A DNA stretch of 64,000 nt, taken from Ferrovibrio sp046297895. GTDB taxonomy: Bacteria > Pseudomonadota > Alphaproteobacteria > Ferrovibrionales > Ferrovibrionaceae. A model generated the notes under the pieces. That model did no database searches. It saw nothing but the letters and a program-made list of their open reading frames with translations, and was not told the origin of the DNA. Position numbers and translations under genes: made by a program. The stretch spans positions 1 to 64,000 of the forward strand of contig NZ_JBKBHC010000008.1 in NCBI RefSeq assembly GCF_046297895.1, in the 5' to 3' direction. Below are positions 17,812 through 25,971 of the stretch, piece after piece; positions within the stretch are counted from its first letter, which is position 1; each line of letters begins with the position of its first letter.

Positions 17812-19524
17812 ATGAGCGCCACGATGTCTGCTGCCGCCAAGCCTGTCCCCGCCAACGAATCCCTGCTGATCGGCGACCTGCTGTCCAACTGCGCGGCAGC
17901 ACTGAAAGCCGCGGAGCAGTTGGCGGCCCACGCCACGGCTGCGGTGGCGCAACTGGTGCGCGGCGCCGATGGCCATATCGACGGCGCGCGCCTGGAGGAA
18001 GAGCAGTTCGCTGCCCATGGCCTGGCGTGGCTGGCCACCTATGTGGCAACGCTGAAGGAAAGCCTGCATTGGGCCGAGCGCCTGCAGGCCGAGGGCAAGC
18101 TGCGCGAGTTGGAGGCGCTGATCCTGCAGGCCGGGTTCGGCGAGTATCTGGCGCAGATGCAGGGCGGCATCCCGATGAGCCAGGTGGAGGTCTGCCGCCC
18201 CGACGACCTGGGCATCACGACGGAGGCGCTGCAGGCCTTCCTGACCGCGCCTGTGCAGCGCCTGATCCAGGCCGGCAACACCTCTGCCGTGCGCAGCCGG
18301 ATCGGTGCACTGATCCAGGACGGCCTTTCGACCGGCGATTTCGGCGAACTGGGCCTGGATGAAACGATGGCGATGGTGCGCGAGCAGTTCCGCCGCTTCG
18401 GCGAGGACAAGGTCGCACCCTTTGCCCATGACTGGCATCGCAACGATGACTTCATCCCCATGGAGATCGTCTTGGAGATGGCCGAGCTTGGCGTGTTTGG
18501 CCTGACCATCCCTGAGGAATATGGCGGGCATGGCCTGGGCAAGATGGCGATGTGCGTCGTCTCCGAAGAACTCAGCCGCGCCTATATCGGCGTGGGCTCG
18601 CTGGGCACCCGCGCCGAGATCGCCGCCGAACTGATCCTGCGTGGCGGCACGGAAGAGCAGCGCAAGCAATGGCTGCCCAAGCTGGCCTCGGGCGAAATCC
18701 TGCCGACTGCCGTGTTCACCGAACCCAATACGGGCTCGGACCTCGGCAGCTTGCGCACCCGCGCCGTGAAGGACGGCGACGTTTACAAGGTGACCGGCAA
18801 CAAGACCTGGATCACCCATGCCGCTCGTACCGACCTTATGACACTGCTGGCGCGCACCGACCCGAACGAGAAAGGCTACAAGGGCCTTTCGATGTTCCTG
18901 GCCGAAAAACCGCGCGGCGACGATGCCAACCCCTTCCCCGCCAAGGGTATGACCGGCGGCGAGATCAAGGTGCTCGGCTATCGCGGCATGAAGGAATACG
19001 AGATCGGCTTCGACGGGTTCGAGGTGAAAGCCGAGAATCTGCTGGGCCAGCGCGAGGGGCAGGGCTTCAAACAGTTGATGGAGACGTTTGAATCCGCCCG
19101 CATCCAGACCGGCGCCCGCGCACTCGGCGTGGCGCAATGCGCGCTGGAACTCGGCCTAAAATACGCCAATGAGCGCGTCCAGTTCGGCAAGCCGATCTAC
19201 AGCTTCCCGCGCGTGCATGGCAAGATCGCCTGGATGGCGGTGGAAACCATGCTGGCGCGTCAGCTCTGCTATTTCGCCGCGCGCGAGAAGGATCAGGGCC
19301 GACGCTGCGACCTGGAAGCCGGCATGGCCAAGCTGCTGGCTGCACGCATCGCCTGGGCCAACGCTGACAACGCGCTGCAGGTGCATGGCGGCAATGGCTA
19401 TGCCGAGGAATATCCGATCAGCCGCGTGCTGTGCGACGCGCGCATCCTCAACATCTTCGAGGGCGCCGCCGAAATCCAGGCGCAGGTGATCGCGCGCCGC
19501 CTGCTGGAAACCCGCAACGGCTGA
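17812..19524 (+). CDS. mcd: (2S)-Methylsuccinyl-CoA dehydrogenase
   Basis: An FAD-dependent acyl-CoA dehydrogenase that oxidises methylsuccinyl-CoA to mesaconyl-CoA in the ethylmalonyl-CoA pathway. The 570-residue protein has a roughly 150-residue N-terminal extension, absent in ordinary ~380-residue acyl-CoA dehydrogenases and typical of Mcd. The standard fold follows: LTIPEEYGGHGLGKMAMCVV, TAVFTEPNTGSDLGSLRTRA, KTWITHAARTDLMTLLARTD and the C-terminal QVHGGNGYAEEYPISR. Location directly after ccr makes the assignment strong. A second in-frame ATG at 17824 is an alternative start. Confidence 0.94.
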   Translation: MSATMSAAAKPVPANESLLIGDLLSNCAAALKAAEQLAAHATAAVAQLVRGADGHIDGARLEEEQFAAHGLAWLATYVATLKESLHWAERLQAEGKLRELEALILQAGFGEYLAQMQGGIPMSQVEVCRPDDLGITTEALQAFLTAPVQRLIQAGNTSAVRSRIGALIQDGLSTGDFGELGLDETMAMVREQFRRFGEDKVAPFAHDWHRNDDFIPMEIVLEMAELGVFGLTIPEEYGGHGLGKMAMCVVSEELSRAYIGVGSLGTRAEIAAELILRGGTEEQRKQWLPKLASGEILPTAVFTEPNTGSDLGSLRTRAVKDGDVYKVTGNKTWITHAARTDLMTLLARTDPNEKGYKGLSMFLAEKPRGDDANPFPAKGMTGGEIKVLGYRGMKEYEIGFDGFEVKAENLLGQREGQGFKQLMETFESARIQTGARALGVAQCALELGLKYANERVQFGKPIYSFPRVHGKIAWMAVETMLARQLCYFAAREKDQGRRCDLEAGMAKLLAARIAWANADNALQVHGGNGYAEEYPISRVLCDARILNIFEGAAEIQAQVIARRLLETRNG

Positions 19525-19529
19525 AGGCC

Positions 19530-20483
19530 CTAACGCACGAAATCCGTATCGGTGGGGTTGCCGCCGCAGACCAGCACGCCGACGCGTTCGCCGGCCGCCG
19601 GCTTGTAAACACCGCTGAGCAGGGCGGCAAAGGCGGCCGCCCCGCCCGGTTCCGCCACAAGGCGCAGCTTGTCCCACAGGGCAATCTGGGCGGCGCGGAT
19701 CGCCTCGTCGCGCACCAGCACCGAGGCCGCCACATGCGACTGCGCGATGGGAAACATCAGCCCGCCGACCTGGCGTGGCGCCAGCGAGTCCGCGGCGATG
19801 CCGCCAGCCGGCGCATCCACCGGCCCGCCGGCCTGCAATGCCATATGTAGGGTCGGTGCCGTCTCGGGCTCGACCGCCACCACCTTCACCCTGCCGGCAT
19901 ACCAGGCGGCGATGCCGCCGATCAGCCCGCCGCCGCCCACCGCCACGAACAGGGTATCCAGCTGAGGCGCCTGTTCCTCAAGTTCCAGCCCGACGCTGCC
20001 CTGGCCCAGCAGGGTCTCGGCCTGATCGTAGGCATGCACCGGCAGGGCGCCACTTTCCGCCTGCCAGGCCTCGGAGGCTGCCAGCGCATCGGCGTAGCGC
20101 TCGCCGCCCACCACCAGGTCGGCGCCGTAATCGCGGATGCGGGCGATCTTCATCGGGGCCGCAATGCTCGGCACATAAATCCGCGCCGGCAAGCCAAGCC
20201 GCATGGCCGCAAAGGCCACCGCTGCGCCATGATTGCCGCCCGAGGCCGCCACGACGCCCGCTGGCGGCACGGCACGGCCCAGCAGGTTGGCAAAGGCGCC
20301 GCGCGCCTTGAACGACCCGGAGTGCTGCAGCAGTTCCAGCTTCAGGATGAACGGCGCACCCCGCAGGCCGAAGTCCCCCGGCTGGATTTCGATGACCGGC
20401 GTGCGCCGGACATGGCCGGCGATGGATATATATGTGCGGGCGATACCGGCGCGGTCGATGGTGAGGGCAAGGCGGTCGGCCAT
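19530..20483 (-). CDS. Threonine/serine dehydratase-like PLP enzyme
   Basis: A 317-residue fold-type II PLP enzyme. The PLP lysine lies in LELLQHSGSFKARGAFANL, the phosphate/substrate loop is ASGGNHGAAVAFAA, and the glycine-rich PLP phosphate site is FVAVGGGGLIGGIAAW. There is no C-terminal ACT regulatory domain, so it is the short catabolic or racemase-like type; threonine dehydratase, serine dehydratase and serine racemase cannot be separated by sequence alone. It is convergent with mcd (5 bp gap) and divergent from an arsR-type regulator whose operator may cover this gene's promoter. Confidence 0.85.
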   Translation of the reverse strand: MADRLALTIDRAGIARTYISIAGHVRRTPVIEIQPGDFGLRGAPFILKLELLQHSGSFKARGAFANLLGRAVPPAGVVAASGGNHGAAVAFAAMRLGLPARIYVPSIAAPMKIARIRDYGADLVVGGERYADALAASEAWQAESGALPVHAYDQAETLLGQGSVGLELEEQAPQLDTLFVAVGGGGLIGGIAAWYAGRVKVVAVEPETAPTLHMALQAGGPVDAPAGGIAADSLAPRQVGGLMFPIAQSHVAASVLVRDEAIRAAQIALWDKLRLVAEPGGAAAFAALLSGVYKPAAGERVGVLVCGGNPTDTDFVR

Positions 20484-20510
20484 GAAATGATCCTGCTGTT
20501 TGCTTGACTA

Positions 20511-20532
20511 TAATTAGGAATATGGCTAATTA
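20511..20532. promoter_or_regulatory. Probable operator/promoter of the divergent dehydratase-arsR pair
   Basis: TAATTAG at 20511-20517 and CTAATTA at 20526-20532 form a perfect 7-bp inverted repeat with an 8-base spacer, in the 54-bp gap between the divergent genes. A possible -35 (TTGACT, 20504-20509) lies 17 bases before TAATTA (20527-20532), which would serve as a weak -10. Winged-helix ArsR proteins bind imperfect palindromes of this size, so autoregulation together with control of the dehydratase is likely. Confidence 0.6.
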
Positions 20533-20537
20533 GCAAT

Positions 20538-20840
20538 ATGCCTGACCTAAATTCCTTGCGCGCCCTGGCCAACGACAAGCGCCTCGCCATCCTCGACTGG
20601 CTGCGCGATCCCGTGGCCCATTTCCCGCCGCAGGTGGATGGCGATCTGGAGAAAGACGGTGTCTGCGGCCTGCTGATCGCCGAAAAGCTGGGGGTCAGCC
20701 AGCCGACCGCCAGTGAGCACCTGAAAATCCTGGTCCGGGCCGGCCTGCTGCGCACCAGGCGGATCAAGCAGTGGACCTTCTACAAGCGCGACGAAGCCGC
20801 CATCACGGCCTTCAAGCAGGCGATCCAGCGCGGGCTGTAG
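20538..20840 (+). CDS. ArsR-family winged helix-turn-helix regulator
   Basis: A 100-residue ArsR/SmtB-type repressor. The winged HTH spans most of the protein: ALANDKRLAILDWLRDP, then CGLLIAEKLGVSQPTASEHLKILVRAGLLRTRRIKQWTFYKRDE. A single Cys before the recognition region does not form an obvious metal site, so it may respond to a small molecule or redox state. There is no Shine-Dalgarno sequence before the ATG. The putative -10 ends only six bases upstream, so the message may be leaderless. Divergence from the dehydratase gene suggests that gene is a target. Confidence 0.88.
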   Translation: MPDLNSLRALANDKRLAILDWLRDPVAHFPPQVDGDLEKDGVCGLLIAEKLGVSQPTASEHLKILVRAGLLRTRRIKQWTFYKRDEAAITAFKQAIQRGL

Positions 20841-20917
20841 ACCGGCGCGACGCATTGCCGCGCCGGGCGGCGGCCTGACGGTTGGACCTGCCCCGCCGGG
20901 CGCTATATCCTCCGCCC

Positions 20918-21115
20918 ATGCAAGGCATCGTCAACACCCTGATTCCGGTTTTCGCCGTTGCCACCTTCCTGGTGCTGTGCGTGGGCATCTATGCCCTGTT
21001 CCGGGGCGGGCAGTTCAACCGCTCCTATTCCAACCTGCTGATGCGCTGGCGCATCCTGTTGCAGTTCATCGCCATCGTCCTGATCGCGGTGGCGAGCTTC
21101 GCGTTCCGGAACTGA
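20918..21115 (+). CDS. Twin-transmembrane (HIG1-like) small protein
   Basis: A 65-residue protein with two membrane segments (about residues 4-27 and 46-62) joined by the short loop FRGGQFNRSYSNLLMRWRI. This matches the widespread proteobacterial twin-transmembrane family related to HIG1 domains. Members are small and often lie next to the cobalamin adenosyltransferase gene, as here (8 bp upstream of it). No ribosome site is visible. A TTGGAC...TATATC pair at 20882-20909 suggests a start very close to the ATG. Function unknown; a respiratory-complex-associated role is only an analogy to HIG1. Confidence 0.78.
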   Translation: MQGIVNTLIPVFAVATFLVLCVGIYALFRGGQFNRSYSNLLMRWRILLQFIAIVLIAVASFAFRN

Positions 21116-21123
21116 GCCCGGCC

Positions 21124-21702
21124 ATGGTCAAACTGGACAAGATCTATACCCGTGGCGGCGACAAGGGCATGACCTCGCTGGGCAACGGCGAGCGGGTTCC
21201 CAAACACGACCTACGGGTGGAAGCCTATGGCGCCGTAGACGAGGCCAATGCCGCCATCGGCCTGGCCCGCCTGCACACCGCCGGCACCGACCTGGATGCC
21301 ATGCTGTCGCGCATCCAGAACGACCTGTTCGACCTGGGCGCCGATCTCTGTACTCCGGAGGAGGACGAGCAGGATCCCCGCCGCCGTCCGCCCCTGCGCA
21401 TGGCCCAGGTGCAGGTGGATCGGCTGGAGGCGGAGATAGACGCCATGAATGCGCGCCTGAGCCCCCTCACCTCTTTCATATTGCCCGGCGGCAGCCCGGC
21501 CGCAGCCCACCTACATCTCGCCCGCACCATCGTGCGTCGGGCCGAGCGGCTGGTCACCGCCCTGCAGGATGCCGAACGGATCAATCCTGCCGCACTCAGC
21601 TATATCAACCGGCTGTCCGACCACCTCTTCGTCGCCGGCCGGCACGCCAACGGCGATGGCAAAGCCGACGTGCTGTGGGTTCCGGGCCTGAACCGGGGCT
21701 GA
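21124..21702 (+). CDS. Cob(I)yrinic acid a,c-diamide adenosyltransferase (PduO type)
   Basis: A 192-residue corrinoid adenosyltransferase that makes adenosylcobalamin from cob(I)alamin and ATP. It has the N-terminal ATP motif YTRGGDKGMTSLGNGERV, the DEANAAIGLA helix, and the C-terminal RTIVRRAERLV and YINRLSDHLFVAGRHAN typical of the PduO/MMAB family. It starts 8 bp after the twin-transmembrane gene and is probably cotranscribed with it. The enzyme provides the coenzyme for B12 mutases such as the ethylmalonyl-CoA mutase encoded at 14124, which fits the neighbourhood. Confidence 0.93.
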   Translation: MVKLDKIYTRGGDKGMTSLGNGERVPKHDLRVEAYGAVDEANAAIGLARLHTAGTDLDAMLSRIQNDLFDLGADLCTPEEDEQDPRRRPPLRMAQVQVDRLEAEIDAMNARLSPLTSFILPGGSPAAAHLHLARTIVRRAERLVTALQDAERINPAALSYINRLSDHLFVAGRHANGDGKADVLWVPGLNRG

Positions 21703-21720
21703 TCACGCCATCCATCGCTG

Positions 21721-21739
21721 CCCGGCAATTTCTGCCGGG
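21721..21739 (+). other. Hairpin after the adenosyltransferase gene
   Basis: CCCGGCA at 21721-21727 and TGCCGGG at 21733-21739 form a 7-bp stem around ATTTC. No T-run follows, so at best it marks a Rho-dependent end or a 3' stabilising structure. Confidence 0.45.
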
Positions 21740-21845
21740 AACAGCGCGCCGCCGGGAAAGCCAGGCAGAAGCTGCCGCCCCCTCACCGCCCAGCCCGATG
21801 AAGTAATATTATTATAAAACAATAGCTTATGGCGCGCGCCCGAAA

Positions 21846-21862
21846 TTGGCACGCGGCTTGCT
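21846..21862 (+). promoter_or_regulatory. Sigma-54-type promoter of the hook operon
   Basis: TTGGCACGCGGCTTGCT fits the -24/-12 consensus TGGCACG-N4-TTGC, with GG at 21848-21849 and GC at 21860-21861 correctly spaced by ten bases. It lies about 40 bp before the flgE start. In several alphaproteobacteria late-basal-body and hook genes are driven by RpoN with an FlbD-like activator, so this placement is functionally sensible. Confidence 0.85.
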
Positions 21863-21902
21863 CCTACCCTGGCAAATCGGTTTCGAGCCAGGAGGCAGTG
21901 TT

Positions 21903-23255
21903 ATGACGATCAGTGGTTCTTTGCAGACCTCGATTACCGGCCTGAACGGCCAGTCGACGGCGATCAGCTACATTTCCGACAACGTCGCGAACGCAGGCAC
22001 CATCGGCTACAAGAAGGTGGAATCGCGGTTCCAGACGCTGGTCACCCAGTCCAGCGCACAAGCCAACACCCACTCTCCGGGCGGCGCGCTGAACCAGCCC
22101 TTCTTCGCCAACAACTCGCAGGGCGCGATCCAGCAGGTGAACTCGACCACCTCGATCGCCCTGGTCGGCGGCGGTTTCATCCCGGTTTCGAAGAAAAACG
22201 GCAACGACCAGGCCACCGGCCTGCCGACCTTCGAGACGACCTCGTACTTCACCCGCGTCGGCGACTTCAACCAGAACAATGACGGTTACCTGGTGAATTC
22301 GTCGGGCTACTTCCTGCGTGGCTGGCCGATCGATCCGGTCACCGGCGTGGTCGACAGCTCGGCCACCGAGGAGGTGCGCGTGTCCAACCTGCTGGACGCC
22401 CCCGTGGCGACCAGCACGGTGGATTATGCCGCCAACCTGCCCTCGAACGCGCTGGACCCGAACGGCAACCTGCCGGCCACCCTGCCGCTGTCCTCGATCC
22501 AGGTGTTCGACGCGCTGGGCAACGCCCGCACCCTGAACCTGGAATGGACCCGCACCGGCACCAATACCTGGGAACTGGAAGTTACCGCGCCGGGCAGCGG
22601 CGTGGCCGGCTCTGGCGCCAGCGTGTTCGGCCCGGCCACCGTCACCTTCGGCGGTTCGGTCGCCGGCACCAATATCAGCCCCGGCACGATCGCGTTCCTG
22701 GGCACCGCCGGCGGCCTGACCGGCACCGCCGCCTCGGGCGTCGACGAAGACGCCTCGTTCAACTTCAGCCTCAACTACGGCTCGGGCTCGCAGAACATCA
22801 AGCTCGACCTGGGCTCGTTCGGCAACTCGATCGGCACCACCCAGTATGCCGGCGACACCCTGACGCTGAACAACTTCAGCCAGAACGGCGTGCCGCAGGG
22901 CAACTTCAAGAACCTCAGCATCGACCAGGACGGCTTCGTCTCGGTCACCTTCGACAACGGCAACGTGAAGCAGTTCTACCAGATCCCGGTGGCACGCTTC
23001 CGTGACCCGACCGAACTGGACCGCGTGGCTGGCAACGCCTTCGTCGAGACGCCGAGTTCGGGCTCCGCTGTGCTCTCGCAGTCAGGCTCCAGCGGCGCCG
23101 GCGACTATGTGTCGGCTGCCATCGAAGGCTCGAACGTCGATATCGCGGAGGAGTTCTCCAAGCTCATCGTTGCCCAGCGCACCTACTCGGCCAATGCCAG
23201 GTTGATCACGGCCGCCGACGAGCTGCTGCAGGAAACGATCAACATCCGCCGCTAA
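21903..23255 (+). CDS. flgE: Flagellar hook protein FlgE
   Basis: FlgE polymerises into the flexible hook that joins the rod to the filament. The 450-residue protein has the conserved N-terminal rod/hook coiled coil (SLQTSITGLNGQSTAISYISDNVANAGTIGYKK), a large Gly/Ser/Thr/Asn-rich central region and the conserved C-terminal helix (EGSNVDIAEEFSKLIVAQRTYSANARLI..ADELLQETINI). The ATG at 21903 follows an AGGAGGCAG site. It is preceded by a sigma-54-type promoter and followed by flgK and flgL in the same direction. A length near 450 supports FlgE over FlgF/FlgG (about 260). Confidence 0.95.
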   Translation: MTISGSLQTSITGLNGQSTAISYISDNVANAGTIGYKKVESRFQTLVTQSSAQANTHSPGGALNQPFFANNSQGAIQQVNSTTSIALVGGGFIPVSKKNGNDQATGLPTFETTSYFTRVGDFNQNNDGYLVNSSGYFLRGWPIDPVTGVVDSSATEEVRVSNLLDAPVATSTVDYAANLPSNALDPNGNLPATLPLSSIQVFDALGNARTLNLEWTRTGTNTWELEVTAPGSGVAGSGASVFGPATVTFGGSVAGTNISPGTIAFLGTAGGLTGTAASGVDEDASFNFSLNYGSGSQNIKLDLGSFGNSIGTTQYAGDTLTLNNFSQNGVPQGNFKNLSIDQDGFVSVTFDNGNVKQFYQIPVARFRDPTELDRVAGNAFVETPSSGSAVLSQSGSSGAGDYVSAAIEGSNVDIAEEFSKLIVAQRTYSANARLITAADELLQETINIRR

Positions 23256-23262
23256 CCGGACT

Positions 23263-23290
23263 GACCGCCGGGCCCGCAAGCCCGGCGGTC
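23263..23290 (+). other. Strong intercistronic hairpin flgE-flgK
   Basis: A perfect 11-bp stem (GACCGCCGGGC, 23263-23273; GCCCGGCGGTC, 23280-23290) closes a six-base loop just 8 bp after the flgE stop. No T-run follows. It may stabilise flgE RNA 3' ends, or partly terminate, so that much more hook protein than FlgK is made. Confidence 0.7.
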
Positions 23291-23348
23291 GGCCGCCAGC
23301 CCCGGCGGTGCGGAAAGCACTGCCAAGAGTTGGAAAAGGATTTCACCC

Positions 23349-24812
23349 ATGTCGCTCAGCGCCGCCCTCAACACCGCAGTCATCGGCCTGCAGACGCTGC
23401 AGCAGCAGACCAGAATCGTTTCGGGCAACGTCTCCAACGCGCAGAACCCGAATTACAGCCGCAAGATCGCCACCCTGACCACGCCGGTCGCCGAGGGCCT
23501 GCCGCAAGCCTCGCTCATTTCCCAGATCACCCGCGTCGCCGGGCCGGAAATCCAGCAGGATCTCTACAAGATCACCGCCGATTTCGGCCAGCTCGAACAG
23601 CAGTATGCCTTCACCAAGGAACTGTCCGAGATTCTCGACGCCACCAACACCACCGGCGACCAGCCCACCCTGATCGCCATGCTGACCCGTTTCGAGGATG
23701 CCTGGAAACAGCTTGAGGCGACACCGGAAGACACCGCAATCCGCAGCCTCGTGGTTCAGCGCGGCGTTGAACTCACCACTGAAATCCGCCGACTGAACAG
23801 CCTGCAGTCGGAACTGCAGACCCGCGCTCAGGAACAGCTGATCGGCGATATCGCAATCGTCAACGAAGCCGCTCTGCAGATCGCCAAGCTGAATACCCAG
23901 ATCACCTCCCAAGGCTCGGGCGGCAACCCGATCGGCGACCTGGAAGACCTGCGCGATCAGGAAGTCGCCAAACTGGCCGACAAAATCGGCATTCGGACCG
24001 TGATCAACGATCGCGGCGAACTGTTCGTGTACTCCGATGGCGGCGTTCAGATCGTCGGCACCGTGGCCCAGCAGTTCGAATATCAGGCGACCGGAACGCC
24101 GCCGGGCATCTTCCTGCAGGGCGGAACCAGCAACCTGAATCTCGGCTTTCAGAGCGGCTCGATCCGTGCGGGCCTGGATTACGTCGACTCCTCCGCCACC
24201 GCACTGGCATCGACCGATCCGAATGTCGGCACGCTTACGAAATTCTTCAACCAGCTCGACTCACTGGCCTCGAACCTCGTTGCCGTCGTGAACGAGGCCT
24301 ATGATCCGACCAACGTCAACCAGTTCTTCACCTTCATCGCACCGGGCACCCCCGGCCAGGAAGCCGGCTTCATTCAGGTAAACACCGCCCTGCAGACCAC
24401 GCCGGCCAACCTGGACGCCACAGCGGCGGGCCGCGTGCAGCAGGCGATGCGCAACCAGACCCTGACCGCCAACCAGATCCAGCGCACTACGGCGGCGGCG
24501 GCCACCGGAACCTATCCGCAGGCAGTGACCGTCGACCTGAACGGCCTGACCATTTCCAGCGTGAATATCTTCGGCCTGGCCAACGGCATCCTGGCCTACC
24601 ATGCACGTGCGACGGCCGATAACGAGTCGAATCGCGATACCGCCGAACGCCAGCAGCATGCCCTGGATCAGAAGCTGCGCAACCTGACCGGCGTCAACAT
24701 CGATGACGAACTGGCACAGCTTCAGGTTCTGCAAAACAACTACGCCGCGCTGGCTAATGTTATGAACACGGTCACCGCCATGTTCGACGAACTCGTGAAC
24801 ATCGGGAGGTAA
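23349..24812 (+). CDS. flgK: Flagellar hook-associated protein 1 FlgK
   Basis: FlgK is the first hook-filament junction protein. The 487-residue product has the N-terminal signature LSAALNTAVIGLQTLQQQTRIVSGNVSNAQNPNYSRK, a middle domain with LEDLRDQEVAKLADKIGI and LFVYSDGGVQIV, and the C-terminal coiled coil VNIDDELAQLQVLQNNYAALANVMNTVTAMFDELVNI. An AAAGGA site lies upstream of the ATG. It sits between flgE and flgL with only 2 bp to flgL, the usual order for a late flagellar operon. Confidence 0.94.
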   Translation: MSLSAALNTAVIGLQTLQQQTRIVSGNVSNAQNPNYSRKIATLTTPVAEGLPQASLISQITRVAGPEIQQDLYKITADFGQLEQQYAFTKELSEILDATNTTGDQPTLIAMLTRFEDAWKQLEATPEDTAIRSLVVQRGVELTTEIRRLNSLQSELQTRAQEQLIGDIAIVNEAALQIAKLNTQITSQGSGGNPIGDLEDLRDQEVAKLADKIGIRTVINDRGELFVYSDGGVQIVGTVAQQFEYQATGTPPGIFLQGGTSNLNLGFQSGSIRAGLDYVDSSATALASTDPNVGTLTKFFNQLDSLASNLVAVVNEAYDPTNVNQFFTFIAPGTPGQEAGFIQVNTALQTTPANLDATAAGRVQQAMRNQTLTANQIQRTTAAAATGTYPQAVTVDLNGLTISSVNIFGLANGILAYHARATADNESNRDTAERQQHALDQKLRNLTGVNIDDELAQLQVLQNNYAALANVMNTVTAMFDELVNIGR

Positions 24813-24814
24813 CG

Positions 24815-25855
24815 ATGGTCGCTGTTTCCGGCAATACCCAGTATGCCAACCAACTCGATGTCACCCGCAACATCCGCCTGCTCAATCTGCAGCTGGCGCG
24901 GCAGAACCAGCAGCTCGGCTCGGGCAGGTATGCCGACGGCCTGATCGGCGTCTCCCAGCGCGCCCTCGAACTGGGTCAGTTGAAGTCCGAACTCGGCACC
25001 GTCAACAATTACATGTCTGCCGTGCAGACCGCCCAGAACCGGGTGAATATCTACGCCATTACCATCGAAGAGATCATCGATATCGCAACCGAAGCGCAGG
25101 ATACGATGCTGAAGAACCGCGATGCGTTCTTCGCCACGACGTCGGCGCCGCGGACCCAGATCAACACCCTGCTCGACCGCGTCGGCTCCCTGCTGCAGAC
25201 CAAGGACGGCGACCGCTTCCTGTTCGGCGGCACCGACTACACCGTCAATCCGCTCAACGGCCAGCTTTCCGCCCTGCCCACCACCTATGCCGCCAATGCC
25301 GTACCGGGTGCCGTCGGCTATCCGGTGCCCTTTGCTCCCGCGGCGACCTCAGGCACCTATCCGCCGGCGCCGCATACCGCGGCCAGCTTCTATCTCACCA
25401 CCACCGGCACGCTGGCGAACACCTACAATTTCAACGGCATAACCCTGTATACGGACGATAACGAGCAGGTCACCTACGGCGTGTCGGCCGCCGAAAACGG
25501 CTTCCAGACCCTGATCGACTCCATGATCCGCTTCCGCGATGCCACCGCCGACATTGCGACCAATCCGGCCAACTATCAGGCCCGTGTCGACAATGCCCGG
25601 ACCCAGTTGAGCACCGCACTGACCGAACTGAAAACCATTGCCTCGCGCAATGGCTACAAGCAGCAGCAGCTTGAAGAGGTGATGGATCGCCACAACCGCT
25701 CTCTCGACGTCCTGCGCACCCGCATCGGCAGAATCGAGAATGTCGACATCGCCGAAGTGTCGGTCAACATCAAGAACCTGCAGACCTCGCTGGAGGCCAG
25801 CTACGTCATCACGAGGGACAGCCTGAGCCTCTCGCTCGTCAACTTCCTGCGCTAG
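24815..25855 (+). CDS. flgL: Flagellar hook-associated protein 3 FlgL
   Basis: FlgL is the second junction protein between hook and filament and is flagellin-like at both ends. The 346-residue sequence shows an N-terminal helix (VTRNIRLLNLQLARQNQQLGSG), a variable middle with TKDGDRFLFGGTDYTVNPL (the FlgL/flagellin hallmark FLFGGT), and a C-terminal helical part ending ISLSLVNFLR-like (DSLSLSLVNFLR). GGGAGGTAACG precedes the ATG and overlaps the flgK stop, so the two are translationally linked. Confidence 0.93.
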   Translation: MVAVSGNTQYANQLDVTRNIRLLNLQLARQNQQLGSGRYADGLIGVSQRALELGQLKSELGTVNNYMSAVQTAQNRVNIYAITIEEIIDIATEAQDTMLKNRDAFFATTSAPRTQINTLLDRVGSLLQTKDGDRFLFGGTDYTVNPLNGQLSALPTTYAANAVPGAVGYPVPFAPAATSGTYPPAPHTAASFYLTTTGTLANTYNFNGITLYTDDNEQVTYGVSAAENGFQTLIDSMIRFRDATADIATNPANYQARVDNARTQLSTALTELKTIASRNGYKQQQLEEVMDRHNRSLDVLRTRIGRIENVDIAEVSVNIKNLQTSLEASYVITRDSLSLSLVNFLR

Positions 25856-25888
25856 GCCGCGTAACGGCCATTTTCGGCGGATTCCGAG

Positions 25889-25920
25889 CCGGCCGGAGGG
25901 TGTATATCCCTGCCGGCCGG
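25889..25920 (+). other. Long hairpin after flgL
   Basis: CCGGCCGGAGGG pairs with CCCTGCCGGCCGG (one bulged G) around TGTATAT, 34 bp after the flgL stop. It probably marks the end of the flagellar transcript, but only two Ts follow, so classical Rho-independent termination is uncertain. Confidence 0.6.
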
Positions 25921-25971
25921 TTGCGATTCAGGCGACTTTGCCTATAGTCCGGCCTCTGGACAGGTCCGGCC

